Shown piece by piece: positions 1 through 12,751 of a stretch of DNA of 64,000 bases; position 1 is the stretch's first letter; every line of letters starts with the position of its first letter. A program made the position numbers and the translations under genes. Below the pieces are notes generated by a model, which saw only the letters and a program-made list of their open reading frames with translations, had not been told where the DNA came from and did not search any database. The stretch is from Sceloporus undulatus (lineage: Eukaryota; Chordata; Lepidosauria; Squamata; Phrynosomatidae): the NCBI RefSeq assembly GCF_019175285.1, contig NC_056525.1, forward strand, positions 132,733,060 through 132,797,059. The letters are read 5' to 3'.

Positions 1-81
1 TACAGCACTGCAACGGAGTTTGTTTTTCATGTCCACTTTGTTCTTTCTTAGACTTAAATCAGATAATTCATTTTCCACTTC
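1..81 (-). CDS. DZANK1: DZANK1 coding exon (fourth coding exon, runs off the window)
   Basis: On the minus strand a T-rich tract ending in AG (acceptor at 82-83) opens a frame that stays free of stops to the window edge and begins EVENELSDLSLRKNK. The previous exon (6244-6358) ends exactly at a codon boundary after LSRK, and this exon starts in the same phase. In the mammalian protein a lysine-rich linker follows the corresponding LKDSSRQ stretch. The linker region is poorly conserved, so the assignment rests on position, splice acceptor and phase more than on similarity. The exon's 3' end and the zinc-ribbon and ankyrin exons lie outside the window. Confidence 0.6.
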
Positions 82-1214
82 CTAAAAATTAAAAAAAAAA
101 TCTATTAATCACAAATGCATGTTCCCTGAATACCAGTTCCATCTTCTTGCACATCCTAACTGTCTTAAGAAATCCTCTCATCAGTATGTTTTAACAATGG
201 TTTGGATTTGGAGTAAAAAGGGGTATTTGTAATGGGAAGGAAAATTACGATAGGTGAGAAGATCCATAAGCAAACCCTGCATCTGTTGGCATAAAATGCA
301 ATGCCTCACTGGTTGCAAGTGAAATATTTCATCTAATCAATGTATATAAAGGGATAATGTATACTTTGGAGAAATGTTACGATTTCTTCTATTGTGATTT
401 CAGAGCCATCAATTATTAGAAAAATGAATATACTTCTGAGGAGACAAATGTATGATTTAAAATATATTCATAACTTACTTCAACAGTGATTACAGCCCAC
501 TAGTGAATCGGATGGCTGATAGTGATTAGTACAACACCTGTGTTTAGATTTGCCTCCCTTCATCTCCCATAAGCAAGGATTGGCAGCTCAGAGAAGATAG
601 GCAGCACTATATACAGCTATAAGTGAACAGACTATTATGTGCGATCAGCACTCCTGCAGCTGAAGAGAGGTGGATCAGCTGCAGCATCCTTCTTCTGGCC
701 AAGATGCAGTGGCATGTTTTGGTAGCAGTAGCACCACTGTACACATGTATGCTCTTCTATGAGAGCCTGAGTTCTGACAACATTTTAAACGGAGTCTTTC
801 CCAGGTCTTCACATATACTTGAATCAGGATGCCGCTGAGATGGGGACAACAATGCCAAGGCCATCTGTGGCTAGTACTGATTTTCACAATACTACCAGAA
901 TGAAAACCCCACCATCATTTTATGCCCAATTTTATGGCCAATACTTTGCAGCCTTTCTTCCCCTTCCTATCCTCCCTCTATTCCCGAAGGGAATGGCAAT
1001 TTCACTGAGTTTCCATGTTATCATAATTGATACTTAGAAAAGAGAAAAAAACGCTAAAGTAGAATGATTATTTTTCTCCATCTCTTTTGTTAATCTTTAT
1101 GTACCAGGACAAGGACATTTTAGTCCCCAGTGTTACATTTCATTGCAGAATCCACAGAGAATTAGATTTGCAATGATGACATTCTATGATATTACTACCC
1201 TGTTGTAAACAATG
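82..1214. other. DZANK1 intron, no recognised element
   Basis: AT-rich sequence. The short frames at 623-1037 have no recognisable domain and no supporting splice context. Nothing else is seen here. Confidence 0.5.
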
Positions 1215-1300
1215 GTCCAAAATGCACTGCAGAAATAATCCCATTTAAGACCACTTTAACTGCCCTGGCTCAATGCTAGGGAATTCTGGGAACTGTAGAT
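1215..1300. mobile_element. Partial palindromic MITE (same family as 48932-49072)
   Basis: Contains the core ACTTTAACTGCCCTGGCTCA followed by GGGAATTCTGGGAACTGTAG, shared with the complete copy at 48932-49072. One terminal inverted repeat is missing; a CR1 fragment begins directly afterwards. Confidence 0.6.
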
Positions 1301-1302
1301 CA

Positions 1303-1634
1303 TAGAATCATAGAATAGAGTTGGAAGTGACTGCAAGGGCCATCCAGTCCAACCCCCTGCCATGCAGGAAATCCAAATCAAAGCAACCCCGACAGATGGC
1401 CATCCAGCCTCTGTTTAAACACCTCCACGGAGGGAGATTCCACTACACTCCGAAAGAGTGTGTTCCACTGTTGGACAGCCCTTACTGTCAGGAAGTTCTT
1501 CCTAATGATGAGGTGGAATCTCTTTGCTGTAGCTTGCATCCATTGTTCCGGGTCCTAGTCTCTGGAGCAGCAGAAAACAAGCTGGCTCCCTCCTCAATAT
1601 GACATCCCTTCAAATATTTAAACAGGGCTATCAT
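1303..1634 (-). mobile_element. CR1 LINE 3'-end fragment, interrupted by an LTR element
   Basis: Reads as the antisense of a CR1 3' end (ATCATAGAATCATAGA, CCATCCAGTCCAACCCCCTG). The same text occurs at 45578-45665, 46915-47400 and 58985-59420. In those copies the phrase AAACAGGGCTATCAT continues with ATCACCTCTTAA. Here it is cut after CTATCAT, exactly where the copia LTR starts, so the LTR element landed in an existing CR1 copy. Confidence 0.85.
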
Positions 1635-2091
1635 TGTCAGGAAATGACATGTATGTGATCACAAGATAAAGCTGTGAGCTAAGTATTGTAAACAGTCAAG
1701 TTCCACTGGCAGTTAACAATTGACAGTTGCATTATGGAATGTTGATGCAGTCAGTCCTTTTGAGAGAGAGTGTCAGTTATGACAGTTGGTGTAAGAGTAA
1801 CCGCCTCTCTGTTTTTGTTGTTATGGTTGTTTGGTTGGCAAAGTATTTTACTTATTAAAGTAACTTATTTATTAAAAGCCCTCGTATAGAGTGAAGGCTT
1901 GAAGTGCTCTTGTCGCTATTTCTCAAGCCAGGAGCTCAAGGCCGTTTGCAGTGGTGAAGAAATATTTTCTTTCTTGGCCTGAATACCTTTGCAGACATCT
2001 CTCCAGATTCCTTCTCCCTGGTGTCCTGTCAACGTGGTTCAACTCTGTAGGTGGTCGTGGTGGACACAGCGCATCTTTCCATGCCCTAACA
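1635..2091 (+). repeat. 5' LTR of the copia fossil
   Basis: About 457 bp, begins TGTCAGG and ends CCTAACA. The left boundary is fixed by the interrupted CR1 text and the right boundary by the primer-binding site that follows. No matching 3' LTR was found in the window. Confidence 0.7.
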
Positions 2092-2092
2092 A

Positions 2093-2108
2093 AGGTTATG
2101 GGCCCAGT
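2093..2108 (+). promoter_or_regulatory. Copia-type primer-binding site (initiator tRNA-Met half)
   Basis: The block GGTTATGGGCCCAGTA lies immediately inside the LTR. GGTTATGGGCCC is the primer-binding text I recall for Drosophila copia, which primes from an internally cleaved initiator methionine tRNA. It supports the family call and the LTR end independently of the protein similarity. Confidence 0.7.
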
Positions 2109-4350
2109 AGCCGCATGGACAACACTAAAGAAGCTGTGGGAGATCTAGTTCTGCAATTGGTGAGCTGTGTTTGGATTACTAGAGGGCTTAAGAGAAAAGT
2201 CCTGAAGAGGAGTGATTTAAGTGCTGTCTGCTCATGGACTCTGTCATTATCAGTTTGTTTTTGGAAGTTTATTCTTGTTTAGCAGCTTGCCCAGACTGTT
2301 ATCAGTATCGGAGTGTTTGTTTGCAGCTGTTTAAGTCGCAGACTCAGTGCAAACATGGAAGTGGCTGTCAAGTTTGAGAAACTGTCCAAGAAGAATTATG
2401 CTTCATGGAAAATTTATATGCAAGCTTTACTGGTAAAGCAGGACTAATGGGACTATGTAAAGAAACAGCCAGATCCTACTGATGAAGACCAGCTAGCTGG
2501 TGATGAAAAAGCTAGAGCAACAATTGTTTTAGCTATAGAGATAAGCCAGCTAAATCATACTAGAAATAAGAGGTCAGTGTTTGAAGCTTGGAAAGCTCTT
2601 GAGGCTGTTAACCAACCAGCTGGAGCCTTGTCCAAAATGCTGTGCAGTAGAAGGCTATATTGTTGTAAACAGCAGGAAGATGAATCCGTGATTGTACACT
2701 TTAAAAAGACGCAAGAAAACTTCGCAGAGTGCAGTGAGCGTGGCATCCAGATTGAGGAAACCCAGAAGGCCCATATACTACTTAGTAATTTAAGCAGAAA
2801 CTGGAAGTTTTTGATGTACAATCTCCAGGGAGTAGCTGAAGCTGATTTAACTGTGGACCTTGTGGCATCCAGAATACTGGAAGAAGTACAGAGGAGAGAC
2901 TCTGAAGAGAGCTTCAAGGGTGCAACTAGCTGGAGGCGACAACAAACCAACCAACCTATGTCATTGCCAAAGGAGGGGAGTGCTGCTGTCTGCAGGATAC
3001 GGAGATGTTTTTTCCTGCGGGGAGACCGGACATTTGATGAAGAACTGTCCAAAAGTCTCTGCAGCAAAGAAAGGACAAAACTCACAAAAGAAAAGGAAAG
3101 ATAAGCCTCTTGGTGGGAGGGGGCTTGCTACTGATGTAGAAGCAGTTGTAAGTGAGAAGGAAGACCAGTCTGTTTGGATTTTGGACGGTGGGTGTTCTCA
3201 CCCCATGACTCCTAATAGGAAAAAAACTACAGCACCCTAAGTCAGCACCAGCGGACACTGTGGTATTTGCAAATGGTGAATCTGACTGTGTAGAGGTACA
3301 AGGGTCTGTATTAATCCCGGGTTTAAAAAAGGTATTCCATCATGTTTTGTGTGCACCAAAGTTGCAAAATAACCTTGTAAGTGTGGCATCTCTTACTGAT
3401 GATGGATATGAAATCCTTTTCAGAAAAAAATGAGGGGATTATATCCAAGGAAGGAGCAATGTGTGGTAAAGCCTTAAAGAAAAATCACACTTATCACATG
3501 GTGGAACAGGTGCAGTGTGGGAAAGTAACAAACAAACTACTGCATGATGGGTGTGCTCATTACTTCAATAGAGTTATGGGCCACATAAGCTTTAAGGGTT
3601 TGAAAAATCTAGAAAAGATTTGCCCAGAGTTCAGAGTAGAGGGCTGTAATAGTTACCTTGGCTGTGCTATGTTCAAAAAGGTCAAAGTCAAGGCTTACCC
3701 CATGGTGAAGGTGAGTAAATGCATTACCCAGAGGCCTTTTCAGGTGGTACATGCAGACTTATCAGGGCCACATCAAGTAAAGAGTTTAGGGGATGCAAGT
3801 TTACCCTACTAATTGTAGACAGGCATACCCGATTTACATTTGCTCAAAACCAAAAGTGAGGCTGCTGACATGATCAAAAGATGGGTTAATTTTGTTGAAA
3901 GGGAGTTTCCCTACAAGGCTGGCACTATTGTGACAGACAGAGGTGGGGAATTTCTTTGTAATAACTTGCAGCAGTGGTTTGGGCAGAAAGGAATCTAACA
4001 CAAAACTACAAATCCCGGATGTCCTCCATAAGATGGTTTGGCTGAACACAGGATTGGTATGTTAAATCAAATAAGGGATTGTATGTTGGAGGATTCTGGA
4101 GCACCAGCAAATTTGTGGGGAGAAGCCACAAGAACTGCTTGTCACATTATGAACAGGTCATGGTGCAGTGTAATTAATCAAACCCCATATAAGCTGTTAT
4201 ATGGCAGAGCACCCAACCTAAAATACTTGAGGGTATTTGGCCAGTATGCCTCAGTATTCATTCAGAAAGTGAAGGCCTCAGTAGTAAGAGCCCAAGTGTA
4301 AAAGGTTTGGTCACAGAGAATGAAAGTGATAAAAGAATCAAAAAGGAGAA

Positions 4351-6243
4351 AGTTTTATAGTAATTAGAGTAATCCTGGGAACATTCTACCATGCTTTTAT
4401 AATCCTGTTATTTATAGTGCTCATTAATGGTGTTTAATCTTGCTGATGAGATACCACAGTCTAAGATGAACTGACTGAAACTAATGATTGAAGAGATAAC
4501 TGACACCAGATAAGATGTTTAACAAACATGAGGTAGAAAGCAAATTAGTCATGTAGCCATTACAGAGAACCTGATATAGTTTGGCAGCTTGAAGTTTCTT
4601 GTGAATGCAGAATATTTCTGGTACATTTGCTATAAGAGATTTAAATAAGTTGTATGGGTTGCCCCAAACCCTCAAAAACAGCTCTGTATAAATGATTTCA
4701 AAAGTTTTTCAGTTTTCATTGCTGTTAATGAAATTGCCCAGGAGACATCATCTGCCCTTAATTGACTTTAATTGGCATGCTTTACCAGTTACAACATCTA
4801 AATTCATTTCCAGATCTGACAGTGCAGAAGCTTCTTAAGGGACTTACTGTACTTTATGAAATGGCTTTTGGCTTCAATAGGACAGTTACAGGCCCAGATG
4901 TCAAAGGGAGTTATTCTGGTGCTGTTAATGGTGAAAGAAATTTTATTGCCTTCTTTTACTGTCTTTGAAATCACTTTAAGACTAATAAGATATGTGGCTT
5001 CTATCTGCATTGACACGCCTTCAAGACCATCTTAAACAACACTGAAGAAAACATCTGTAATAAGATGCAGACTTGTGACACTGACACCATCACCTTGGTT
5101 TCCCTATATTATTTTTACCATCTTTGTGAGCCTTTCAGCAAAATTTCCCCCATTCCTCTTCTGGAAAGGCTTTCTTACTAAACACAGAAAAATAGTTTAC
5201 ATACATGGTTAGAGATCTAGTGTTCTAGACGAACTGATGATTTATAACAGACACTAGGTCTGGTATTAAAACTGGTAACAAAAAGTTACATTAAAACTGG
5301 TAACATAAGTTGAATCATTATGAGGATATAGTTTTTGTTTCTTGCATATGTGAGATACCTCCTTTCATATGAATGATGATTTTCAGACTTAATTCTATTT
5401 TTCTACTCTGACATCTTTTCAATTGCAGCTAATAGTTTTTGTTTTTATTTCTCCATTAGCCACATTGTAAGAGCTGAACTGTTGGACGGACTCTGAGATG
5501 AACCTGAGGATCTGAGAAGAATCTGAGAATCAAATTCTGGGTCTAACCTGTAGTCAGGACAGGTGTAAGACTCAAAGTGCAGGCCAGAAGCAGGCGATAA
5601 ATCGAGAGCCAGCACAAATAAAAAGAAGCTAGAAATTACAACAAGGAAATAATGGAGGATAGAAGAACATCAGAGGTCAGCAAGTTTCTATTTCTCAAGC
5701 AAAATTTTTATTCTTACACAGAATTCAACAGACTGATTGTGTGAAATCAGTCTAAAATACTCATCACTGAGAAGAAACTGCTTGCCGTTTTGTGTTTCAC
5801 CTTGATGAGAAATGCCTATAGGCCTAATAGATCCTCACATCAATACACTTTTAACAGGATTCATAGAGAATACCAATCATGTGTTAAGAGAGTTTATCAA
5901 AAACTCTGCAGATGCTTGATATCTTTTTCCTTTTGTGTAGTCCCAAACCAGAGTGAAAACATTAAATCATAACCCCTGAAGGGCCTACTGTGCATGGCTG
6001 CTGATATATGAGCCATGTAGATGTCTGTAGTAGGAATGTAGAATCATATTTGACAATAAACTTTAGACATGAGAATTCTAATGGCCTGTTTCAATACATG
6101 AAATTCCAGTACTACTTGATATTTTTCTAAATTAACTGTAGTAGATCTTCACAACAAAAATGAAGAAAATTTAAAGACCTTCTATTTTAAGATCTTCAGA
6201 TTTAAAGATAATTGCTATCAACTTTATCATTTTTATAACTCAC
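4351..6243. other. DZANK1 intron, no recognised element
   Basis: AT-rich unique sequence. No exon with good splice sites or DZANK1-like translation was seen on the minus strand, and no repeat was recognised. Confidence 0.4.
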
Positions 6244-6358
6244 CTTTCTTGAAAGATCTTTCAGGAAATTCTCATTATCTTGATTAGGTACGTGGGTGTT
6301 TGGAGGTGCATATGTTACTACAAATATTTTTGTTACAATAGCACTTTCTCGGTAGTCC
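6244..6358 (-). CDS. DZANK1: DZANK1 third coding exon
   Basis: DZANK1 (double zinc ribbon and ankyrin repeat domains 1) is a vertebrate protein linked to cilia and dynein-dependent transport. This 115-nt exon has a clean acceptor (TTGAATTACAG) and donor (GTGAGT). It reads DYRESAIVTKIFVVTYAPPN through LKDLSRK, matching my recollection of human DZANK1 DCRQSGIVTKVF...YEPPN...LKDSSRQ just after the N-terminal chitobiase-C-like domain. It takes two bases of the split lysine codon from 8114-8267 and ends at a codon boundary, so 39 codons are completed. The frame is intact and the sequence looks functional. Confidence 0.88.
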
Positions 6359-7154
6359 CTGTAATTCAAGAATCAAGAAACCCTAGATAAAACCTGTTAA
6401 ATTTATAATCCATGAAGGAAACACAGTCTACCAGCCATGACCAATAGTCCACTAGTGGCTCAAAACACATGACATTCTTTGATGCCTGCCTGGTACTATG
6501 CTGGGACTTGAGGGTTTGACAGCACCATATTACTTGAATGGTTGCAAACTGTGGAAGTGTGTTTTATATCAGTAGAAATATAATAGATAAGTGTGATATT
6601 TATGGTATTTCATAATATTTATGGAAGTATTTTAATCTTTCTCTCAGTTGCCCAAAGACTCCTTACCGTTGCTAACAAGATTTAAAAAAAAAATCAAACT
6701 AAAGCCAATCAATAAAATTAGCACAACAAAATAACACGAAATCAATGAAAACAGAAGTAAAAATTATTACTCTTAATCATGCAACTTTATAAGTGAAGTG
6801 AAACAAAATGCTCTGAATTAGATGCTCACTCACAATAATTCAAGTGATGGAAGAACAAACTAGATTTGATCTAATGCATGTAATATGCACATTTTTGTTA
6901 TATAGTAGCAACCAAATAAAATACTGAGCAGAATTTATATTTGCGTGAGGAGGAAAAATGTCACTCTTTCTCCCTCTGCCATGGTCTTGAACAATAACTT
7001 CCACTCTGAAGCTTTTTGCAGTTGGCAGGCTTCTAAGCACAGAAAGTTTGAGGACACTCTGTCTGAGAATTAAGTGATATTGTACAGTACTCCACTGCAA
7101 TACTGTTGATATGGAAGCTTAATAGTTCTAATAAAAACATACCATAAAGACTTA
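6359..7154. other. DZANK1 intron, no recognised element
   Basis: AT-rich sequence without recognised repeats or splice-supported frames. Confidence 0.4.
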
Positions 7155-7450
7155 GGCCTGAAACAGACAGGCCAAAAGGAGTGCCCTATGGCTGCATCAG
7201 GGGTGTGGTGTTAAAATGAAACATGCCTGTGAAGTGGATGGAAGCTACTCCAAGGCTACCAAAGACAGTCTGAAGCTGCCAGTAAAAGGAGTGGCAAAAA
7301 CCTACTCCTGCTGGTGGCCTGTTTGGGACCAGAGTGTTGGCCTACTTTGATAGTGGGCCATGAGGTCACTTCAATCTCCAGCCGAATGCAGGCCGATTGC
7401 AGGTGGAGTGGCCAGAGGCCACTCCTTCATGACCATCTGCTTCGCCCCTT
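7155..7450. mobile_element. MITE-like DNA element, family C (partner at 54506-54770)
   Basis: Shares an ordered set of blocks with 54506-54770: AACAGACAGGCCAAAAG at the left, an internal CCAAGGCT..CTAAAGA..GGCCTGAAGC-type block, a central tggcc/ggcca-rich part, and CATCTGCTTCGCCCCTTA at the right. No protein is encoded. Class and target duplication could not be fixed. Confidence 0.65.
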
Positions 7451-8382
<932 letters not shown>

Positions 8383-8469
8383 TCAGATGTACAGATTTCC
8401 TTCTATGTCCCAAGAATAACTTTTCAGGGGCTTTACAGGGAAGGTAGCAGGTTTGGGGGAAAACACAGA

Positions 8470-8697
8470 GCCCAAACAGAGCTGCTTCGGGTCACTTTGG
8501 AGGTATGCTGTTTAAATGAGACACACATCTCGAGAGACCAGAAGCTGTGCCAAAGCTGCGCTCCAGTCCTTAGGACTGGAGTGTGGCTTTTTTGTGGCTT
8601 CTGGCCTCTTAAGATGCATGCATCATTTAAACAGCATACCTAAAATGACCCAAAGCAGCTTTATTTTGGCCTGCCTGTTTGGGCCCACAGTTACCAT
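8470..8697. mobile_element. Palindromic MITE, family B (partner at 22658-22876)
   Basis: The left arm reads GCTGCTTCGGGTCACTTTGG then AGGTATGCTGTTTAAATGA. The right arm carries the complement (CATTTAAACAGCATACC, GACCCAAAGCAGC). The outer text is GCCCAAACAG on the left and CTGTTTGGGC on the right. It is a fold-back with an inner palindrome around CTTAGGACTGGAGTG, and is non-coding. Confidence 0.8.
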
Positions 8698-9904
8698 AAG
8701 GATTCTTGACCAATTAGGAGATAATAACATCACTAATGATGTAGAATGTTTGAGTATTTCTCTCTTGTGTATCTTTTTAGAGCTAAATTAAAGCTGCTAA
8801 TCTCTACATTTGAAATTTATTGAAAGATTAGGATTTCCCATTTCCCTGGTTTCCCCCCAGGCTTCACAGCTTTTAGTTTAGATAACGTAGGCCAAAACAC
8901 TTGTGGCAGGATTGGGCCCACTCCTGCCTGTGCAGTCATGGAGCCACAAGACCCCGGAGTAAAATAGCCCTGGTTTCCTGCGAAGTTTCTAAGAAACTCC
9001 ATGACAAAACTGGGCTGTTCAGACAGCCCTCCCTGGCACTCCTTATCTTTCTGACATGCAATCCAAGAAGTCTCCCAGCCACTCCATCTTGATGCTGAAA
9101 CTTAGTACCTGGCCAAATGGGTGCAGCCAGGGGCCCTGCTTCCATGTCAGACAGGGCAACTGGGAATTCTTAGATGGATCACATGCCAGAATGGTTAGGA
9201 GCTCCCCCAGGTCCCGGATTGGAGCAGGGATGAGTGTGTGAATACCTGCCCCTTCCCCCGCCGATCCAGGGGCTAACCCAGGTGAGCACCAGGGGTAGCA
9301 TAGCACAAACTCAGCTTGTGCTATCCTCCCCTGTATGCTCAGGACCCAAATATTAAATGATTTTTTTTTACCTACGCTGCTTTCAGAGGCATGTGTTTTC
9401 TTGATACAGTGAGTAAAGCAAGCATGGAAGGCTGTGACAGTGCTCATTAAAGCTCATTAAAAAGACCTAATGGGTCAGAGGATGTTTACAAAAAATGTGT
9501 CAAGTCACATACACAGGAAAGTGATATGAGCTCATCGGTCACCTTAAAATGAATGTCTCACAATGTTAACCCAAAAACAGGCGGCAGAATTACAAGCCAG
9601 CATGTGAATCATGCAGTGTTTCCCTGTCCCCATTTAGTTCTTATAACTTAAGCCCTGTCAAGACTGGCACCTTGTGGTGGCCTGTGGGCAAAATCAGGGT
9701 GCAGTGTCCTCACGCTGGATGCCCTAACTCTGCCCCCCATGGTGACATTTTGGCATGCACCAGTCCCCATGGTGTGCGCCATATGATGCAAAAAGCCGCA
9801 CCGCCACGGCTATGGAGCCCCTTGGAGGGCAGAAAAAGGAGCTGTTTTTTACAGGTCTTTTTTGCACTCTCCAGATGCCAGATCGAGGCCATAGCATGAG
9901 GAAT
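8698..9904. other. DZANK1 intron, GC-rich unassigned segments
   Basis: The two stretches 8880-9340 and 9660-9890 are markedly more GC-rich than their surroundings and look like non-autonomous DNA elements. I could not delimit inverted ends or find second copies in the window. Frames here overlap on both strands and show no domain. Confidence 0.35.
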
Positions 9905-9995
9905 GCTTTCAGCCTCATGGGAAGGCAATGGCAAAACTCTTCTGAACAAATTTTACCAAGAAAACTCCATGATAGGGTTGCCTTAGGACCACTCT
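9905..9995 (+). mobile_element. Sauria SINE 3' fragment
   Basis: AATGGCAAAACTCTTCTGAA, AAGAAAACTCCATGATAGGG and TTGCCTTAGGACC match the 3' half of the complete Sauria SINE at 15911-16150 in the opposite orientation. The tRNA-like head is missing. Confidence 0.7.
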
Positions 9996-10089
9996 AAAAG
10001 CATACGACAACAAAATGTTGTATTATTACATTGATATATATATATTTCAAGGACAAAAAAATGACGAGAAAAAAACAACCCAAGAATTA

Positions 10090-10282
<193 letters not shown>

Positions 10283-10432
10283 CTAAAAAGAGGAATAAAA
10301 AAAAAATAGCGCAGAAAGAAAAGTAAGTAAATCTGTTTGAAGAAAAAGATTTTGGCTGCAATCCTGCAAAGCTTATCTGTGAGTAAATGTCAGTGAAGAC
10401 ACTGAGACTTCTTCTTGAATAAAAATGAGTAG

Positions 10433-10532
10433 NNNNNNNNNNNNNNNNNNNNNNNNNNNNNNNNNNNNNNNNNNNNNNNNNNNNNNNNNNNNNNNNNNNN
10501 NNNNNNNNNNNNNNNNNNNNNNNNNNNNNNNN
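10433..10532. other. Assembly gap (100 N)
   Basis: Exactly 100 N inside the L1 C-terminal region. A round size suggests an unknown true length. Confidence 1.
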
Positions 10533-11002
10533 ATGACCAAACTATGAATTCCCTGCCAGTACTTTTTTGCCTCCCTACAGTTCCACCACATATGGAGGAA
10601 CTTGCCCACTTCTTCTAAGCACTTCCAGCACTTATTATTTATTCCCTCATACATTTTAGTCAGTCTAATTAGAGTTAAATGCCATCTATTTTGCATCTTA
10701 TTTAGCTTTTCTTTCAAGACATAGCTTAATATATATGGTTTAGCTTCTTGTTCCATGATTTCTCCCACTGTTCCAACAATATATTTTTTTTCAAATCAAG
10801 TGCACATTTTACCATGTATTCTTTTATAGTTTCTTCTTCCTGGTTCCATTTCAAAAGGAGTTTATAAAACAATAATATTTTGTGGGTGTTTCCTGAAATT
10901 AATCTTTTCAAATTCTTGTTCAGCATTACCTGCCATAAATGTGGTGTTGTCTTTTATAAATCTCTCTCTTCATTGTCTATGCAGAAACCACCCACAACTC
11001 TA

Positions 11003-11235
11003 GGGAGTTTTATCGCATGGGGCTTAAACCGCTCCCCAGCGCATTCTAACGGGGGCGAGCGGGGGCGCGCAAGGAACGCGATGGGCACCGGATGGGGCCC
11101 AAAACGCGACTTTATCACACGGGGGACACCGCCGCTGCCGCCGCGTGTTCCCATCGCATCCCAATTCAGTTCCAGAGGGCGCCATTTCTGGGGATGCTTT
11201 GAAACAGTTCCCAGAAATGGCGCCCTCTGGAACTG
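11003..11235. mobile_element. GC-rich MITE inside the L1
   Basis: A CpG-rich block (GGGGGCGAGCGGGGGCGCGC) in an AT-rich LINE. It ends in an inverted repeat: AGTTCCAGAGGGCGCCATTT at 11167 and its complement ending at 11235, separated by about 20 bases. Clearly inserted. The outer left end is approximate. Confidence 0.6.
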
Positions 11236-11664
11236 AGCTCTCTACTTCCTGTTCCTCTTGAGATGTAATCCTTAATTTCTTTGTCTTTTCATCTATTTTA
11301 GTCAAGTCATATATTAACCATCTATCCTTGCATCATCATTCTATTATGAAATGTCTCATTTAATGAAATCCATCTAGGTTGGTTTTTGTATATCCTAGGT
11401 TTGTATTTTAACCATACTCTTAACAATGCCCTTATGACAAAATGACTGTTAAAATCTCTATTCACTTCTAGTTTGTCATAAAATAGGTTCTCATGCCACC
11501 CATACCTATTGTCAATGCCCTCTAGTTGCGACATTCTCTTATCATGTAATCGAACCCACTCCATCAACCAATCGAAGCAGCATGCTTCATAATAAATTTG
11601 CAAATTGGGTAATGCAAGTCTGCCTCTCCTAACCTCATCAAACATCACTTTCATTTTAACCATA

Positions 11665-11990
11665 GACTTCTTGCCACCAGCCAGCTGACTCCAAGCCTTC
11701 AGCCTGACCAGAAACACCAAGGCAGAGAAACAGAGGCTCAGCAGCAAGGAAGGGTGTGGTGAGGACTGGCTACTTTAAAAAGCCATCCTCCCAACCCCAA
11801 GGAACACTGGCCAGCTGACTCCAAGCCTTTAGCCTGCCCAGAAACACCAAGGCAGAGAGATGGAGGGGCAGGGCAAGTTTGTGGACAGTGGGAGGCGGAC
11901 AATCTTAGTCATAATTTGCTTAATATTGTTTTGATGTGGACTTGTGCTGAGGGGTTGGGGAAAAGATTTTCTATGAACCTTGTCTGACAT
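11665..11990. other. Inserted segment with an internal direct repeat
   Basis: The block CCAGCTGACTCCAAGCCTT.AGCCTG.CCAGAAACACCAAGGCAGAGA occurs twice, at about 11680 and 11811. It is foreign to the L1 text on either side, so it is probably an unidentified insertion. Confidence 0.5.
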
Positions 11991-12258
11991 GTAACGTTCT
12001 TATGTTTTCCTTGGATTGCCACTGTATTGATATTGTTCATTGTTGTTGTCTGCTTTATATGGCTGAGGGGCTGGGAAGGGATTAGTTTGTTTTTTATTGT
12101 ATTTTTTTATTGTACTTCCACTGTTGTTAGCCGCCCGGATTCCTCGTTGATTCGACGGGATACAAATGAATAATTTATTACTATTGCCACTCCATATAAA
12201 TTTTAACAGATATTTGTGCCATATTTTAAATGTCTTGTCATTTACAATAATGGGTATA

Positions 12259-12501
12259 CAGTTGTCCCTTCCCTTACGCGGTGGATCCATTCCCACATAA
12301 GGGAAAAAAGTGGGTGCTCAAGCCCCATTCAAATGAATGGGGCTTGTGCCCATGGCAGTGCGGCAGCGGCGCACGGGGCGCACGCCACGGGAGCACGTGC
12401 CATTGTTTTCATCTGGTGCGCACCTCCCTTCCTTCTGACATGGCTTCCAGCATATGCTGGAAGCCGCGTAAAATGTGCCTGCGTATAACATGGGCACACT
12501 G
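12259..12501. mobile_element. TA-flanked MITE, family F (partner at 14950-15175)
   Basis: Begins CAGTTGTCCCTTCCCTTACG and ends GGGCACACTG, flanked by TA on both sides as expected for Tc1/mariner/pogo-type insertion. The internal blocks GTGCTCAAGCCCCATT and GAATGGGGCTTG recur in inverted order in the other copy. Confidence 0.75.
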
Positions 12502-12751
12502 TATTTTGAAAAAGAAACATTGTCTTCAGTAGGATGTTCATTTTAACTGTTGATACTCTACTTAGCCATGAAATTTCCATCTGCCCATCTCTTCTTTTAT
12601 TTCTTGCCATTTTAAAACATAATTATTCTTAAATAAATCTATGTTCTTTGTTGTTAGTACCATCCCCAGATATTTACCTACTTTATTAAGCCAAAACGTT
12701 TTTTCTTTTAGTTCTTCTTTCTCTTTCTCAGCCAAATTCATAAGTTAAATA

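Larger units (their letters stand above)
1635..4350 (+). mobile_element. Ty1/copia LTR-retrotransposon fossil (5' LTR, gag, protease, integrase)
   Basis: A degraded copia-group element. In order it shows a 5' LTR (1635-2091), a primer-binding site, a gag region from about 2356, a CCHC zinc-knuckle region near 3010-3050, a protease-like stretch near 3170-3230, an integrase with GAG-pre-integrase features near 3560-3620, and integrase core/C-terminal sequence to about 4300 (resembling EHRIGMLNQIRDCML and TPYKLLYGRAPNLKYLRVFG). Reverse transcriptase, RNase H and a 3' LTR are not recognisable downstream, so the copy is 3'-truncated or too decayed to see. It is broken in several places, probably five or more, and is old, though younger than the CR1 fragment it landed in. 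It lies in a DZANK1 intron on the strand opposite to the gene. Confidence 0.88.

Noticed and set aside
8880-9450. Overlapping frames on both strands in a GC-rich block, considered as a gene
   Set aside because: No domain, no splice pattern, both strands open; more like a DNA element.
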